Shown here piece after piece: positions 63,016-64,000 of a stretch of DNA of 64,000 nt. Positions within the stretch are counted from its first letter, which is position 1, and every line of letters starts with the position of its first letter. The stretch is taken from the NCBI RefSeq assembly GCF_009193215.1, contig NZ_VYVA01000001.1, forward strand, positions 1-64,000. Reading direction: 5' to 3'. A program made the position numbers and the translations under genes. The notes beneath the pieces are model-generated. The model had not been told where the DNA came from. It saw only the letters and a program-made list of their open reading frames with translations, and did not search any database. This stretch comes from Flavicella marina. Its GTDB lineage: Bacteria > Bacteroidota > Bacteroidia > Flavobacteriales > Flavobacteriaceae.

Positions 63016-64000
63016 ATGATAACAGGTATTTTATTTGCAGTATTGGCTGGACTTCTATTGGGGCTTTATGCGCTACCAGAAAAATTCACTAAAGATTACG
63101 AGTTTGAAAACACATGGAGTATGTTTTTCGCTATCAACACTTTTGTTGTACCGAACATCGCTGCATTCTTATTAATTGACGGTTTCTCAGACATCCTAAG
63201 TACAATTCCAACAAATGTACTAATAGGTATGATTGTATCAAGTCTTGCATGGGGAATTGGAGTAATGATGTGGGGAAAAGCCATCAATCATATCGGACTC
63301 TCTTTAGGTTTTTCCATTTTTATAGGTACCATTATACTCGTGGGCTCATTGATCCCATTCTTTATTGGAGGAATTCCTAACACAAATATCTTCTTGACAA
63401 TTCTAGGTGGTTTGTTTGTTGTACTTATTGGAGTAATGGCCAATGGAAGAGCTGGAATCCTTCGTCAAAAAGATGAAGAAAAAGAAAAAAACGAAGAATC
63501 AAAAAGTGGATCAATTCTAACAGGTATAGCAATCGCTATAGTAGGAGGATTACTTGCAACAGGTTTTAGTTTTGCCAATTCTTATGGAGCCGAGATAATC
63601 GATCAAGCTTCTCAAGCACAAGGGAATGCACCATGGAAAAGTGCAATCGCAGTAATGTACGTTATATATATGGCTGGTGGAGTTGCCATCGCAATTTATT
63701 TCGTACAACAACTAACAACAAAAAAACTATGGAGTAAATTCAAAACACCTCATCTTGGCAAAAACGTTTTGTTAACAAGTATTATGGGGATTTTTAACTT
63801 TGCTGCATCTGTAGTTTTTGCATATGCCGCCTTTAAGCTAGGGAAAGAACTTGGTGGAAGTGTTGGGTATGCAATTTTTAACACAGCTTGTGTTGTAACT
63901 GCAATTGTTAGTGGACTGATTACAAAAGAATGGGTAAAAGCATCAACAAAAGCTAAAAACTCTCTATATTTAGGTCTCTCATGCATGGTAATCGGTATCA
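63016..64000 (+). CDS. RhaT-like sugar:proton symporter, truncated by the window edge
   Basis: 328 codons are present with no stop. The protein starts MITGILFAVLAGLLLGLYALPEKF and has ten hydrophobic segments with a Lys/Glu-rich loop near residue 155-165. It resembles L-rhamnose:H+ symporter RhaT (about 344 residues) throughout, ending in a region like the RhaT C-terminal helix, so only some 10-20 residues should be missing. RhaT-type proteins move deoxy- or L-sugars. In this operon AHG or L-galactose entering the cytoplasm is the likely cargo (inference). It is an inner-membrane protein and probably not the last gene of the operon. Confidence 0.85.
   Translation, partial: MITGILFAVLAGLLLGLYALPEKFTKDYEFENTWSMFFAINTFVVPNIAAFLLIDGFSDILSTIPTNVLIGMIVSSLAWGIGVMMWGKAINHIGLSLGFSIFIGTIILVGSLIPFFIGGIPNTNIFLTILGGLFVVLIGVMANGRAGILRQKDEEKEKNEESKSGSILTGIAIAIVGGLLATGFSFANSYGAEIIDQASQAQGNAPWKSAIAVMYVIYMAGGVAIAIYFVQQLTTKKLWSKFKTPHLGKNVLLTSIMGIFNFAASVVFAYAAFKLGKELGGSVGYAIFNTACVVTAIVSGLITKEWVKASTKAKNSLYLGLSCMVIGI

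Noticed and set aside
18463-64000. Insertion sequences, transposases or CRISPR arrays in the PUL
   Set aside because: No transposase, integrase, terminal repeats or regularly spaced repeats were found.

Overview
The window looks like a chromosome segment from a marine, alga-degrading flavobacterium (Bacteroidota, probably Flavobacteriaceae). The support is AT-rich DNA, two SusC/SusD pairs, C-terminal type IX secretion (T9SS) sorting domains, lipoproteins, promoters of the Bacteroidota type (TAnnTTTG at -7, TTG at -33), a short eukaryote-like (type II) glutamine synthetase and almost no Shine-Dalgarno sequences.

Left part (1-18.4 kb) is largely housekeeping: a three-gene hexuronate operon (SDR fructuronate reductase candidate, uxuA, uxaC), an alpha/beta hydrolase, tRNA-Asp, a beta-lactamase-fold serine hydrolase, uvrB, a TonB-type outer-membrane barrel, prfA, purM, glnA, a Na+/Ca2+ antiporter, two small conserved genes, tRNA-Arg and an AsmA-like protein.

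Right part (18.4-64 kb) is two neighbouring polysaccharide utilization modules built as near mirror images. In each, a SusC-SusD-surface-lipoprotein set runs leftward and enzymes run rightward from a shared divergent promoter region. Module A (18.5-38.5 kb) has three S1 sulfatases, two GH29 enzymes, a GH3 and a ThuA/DUF1080 fusion. Module B (40.5 kb to the end) has a GH86 beta-agarase/porphyranase, a GH2 beta-galactosidase, two small secreted proteins, a fibronectin-III-like lipoprotein, an IclR regulator and a tightly spaced sugar-acid operon. A membrane-spanning TPR-HTH regulator lies between the modules.

Working model (inference): GH86 cuts agar or porphyran at the surface. SusC/D import the oligosaccharides. 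Sulfatases, GH29 (candidate alpha-L-galactosidase) and GH2 trim them to D-galactose, L-galactose and 3,6-anhydro-L-galactose (AHG). The last operon (Zn-ADH, KduD-like SDR, sulfatase, aldehyde dehydrogenase, enolase-superfamily enzyme, aldose epimerase, RhaT-like transporter) has the set expected for oxidising AHG to 3,6-anhydrogalactonate, opening its ring and converting the product to KDG. The hexuronate operon also leads to KDG, though nothing in the sequence ties its regulation to the PUL. No GH117, GH16 or GH50 was recognised in the window. The last gene runs off the right edge.

The most novel-looking items are a pair of homologous small secreted proteins of unknown fold in module B, recurring GTCTA/TAGAC repeats in the PUL promoter regions, stacked palindromes over the predicted promoter of the AHG operon, and a zinc-type dehydrogenase that has lost three of its four structural-zinc cysteines.
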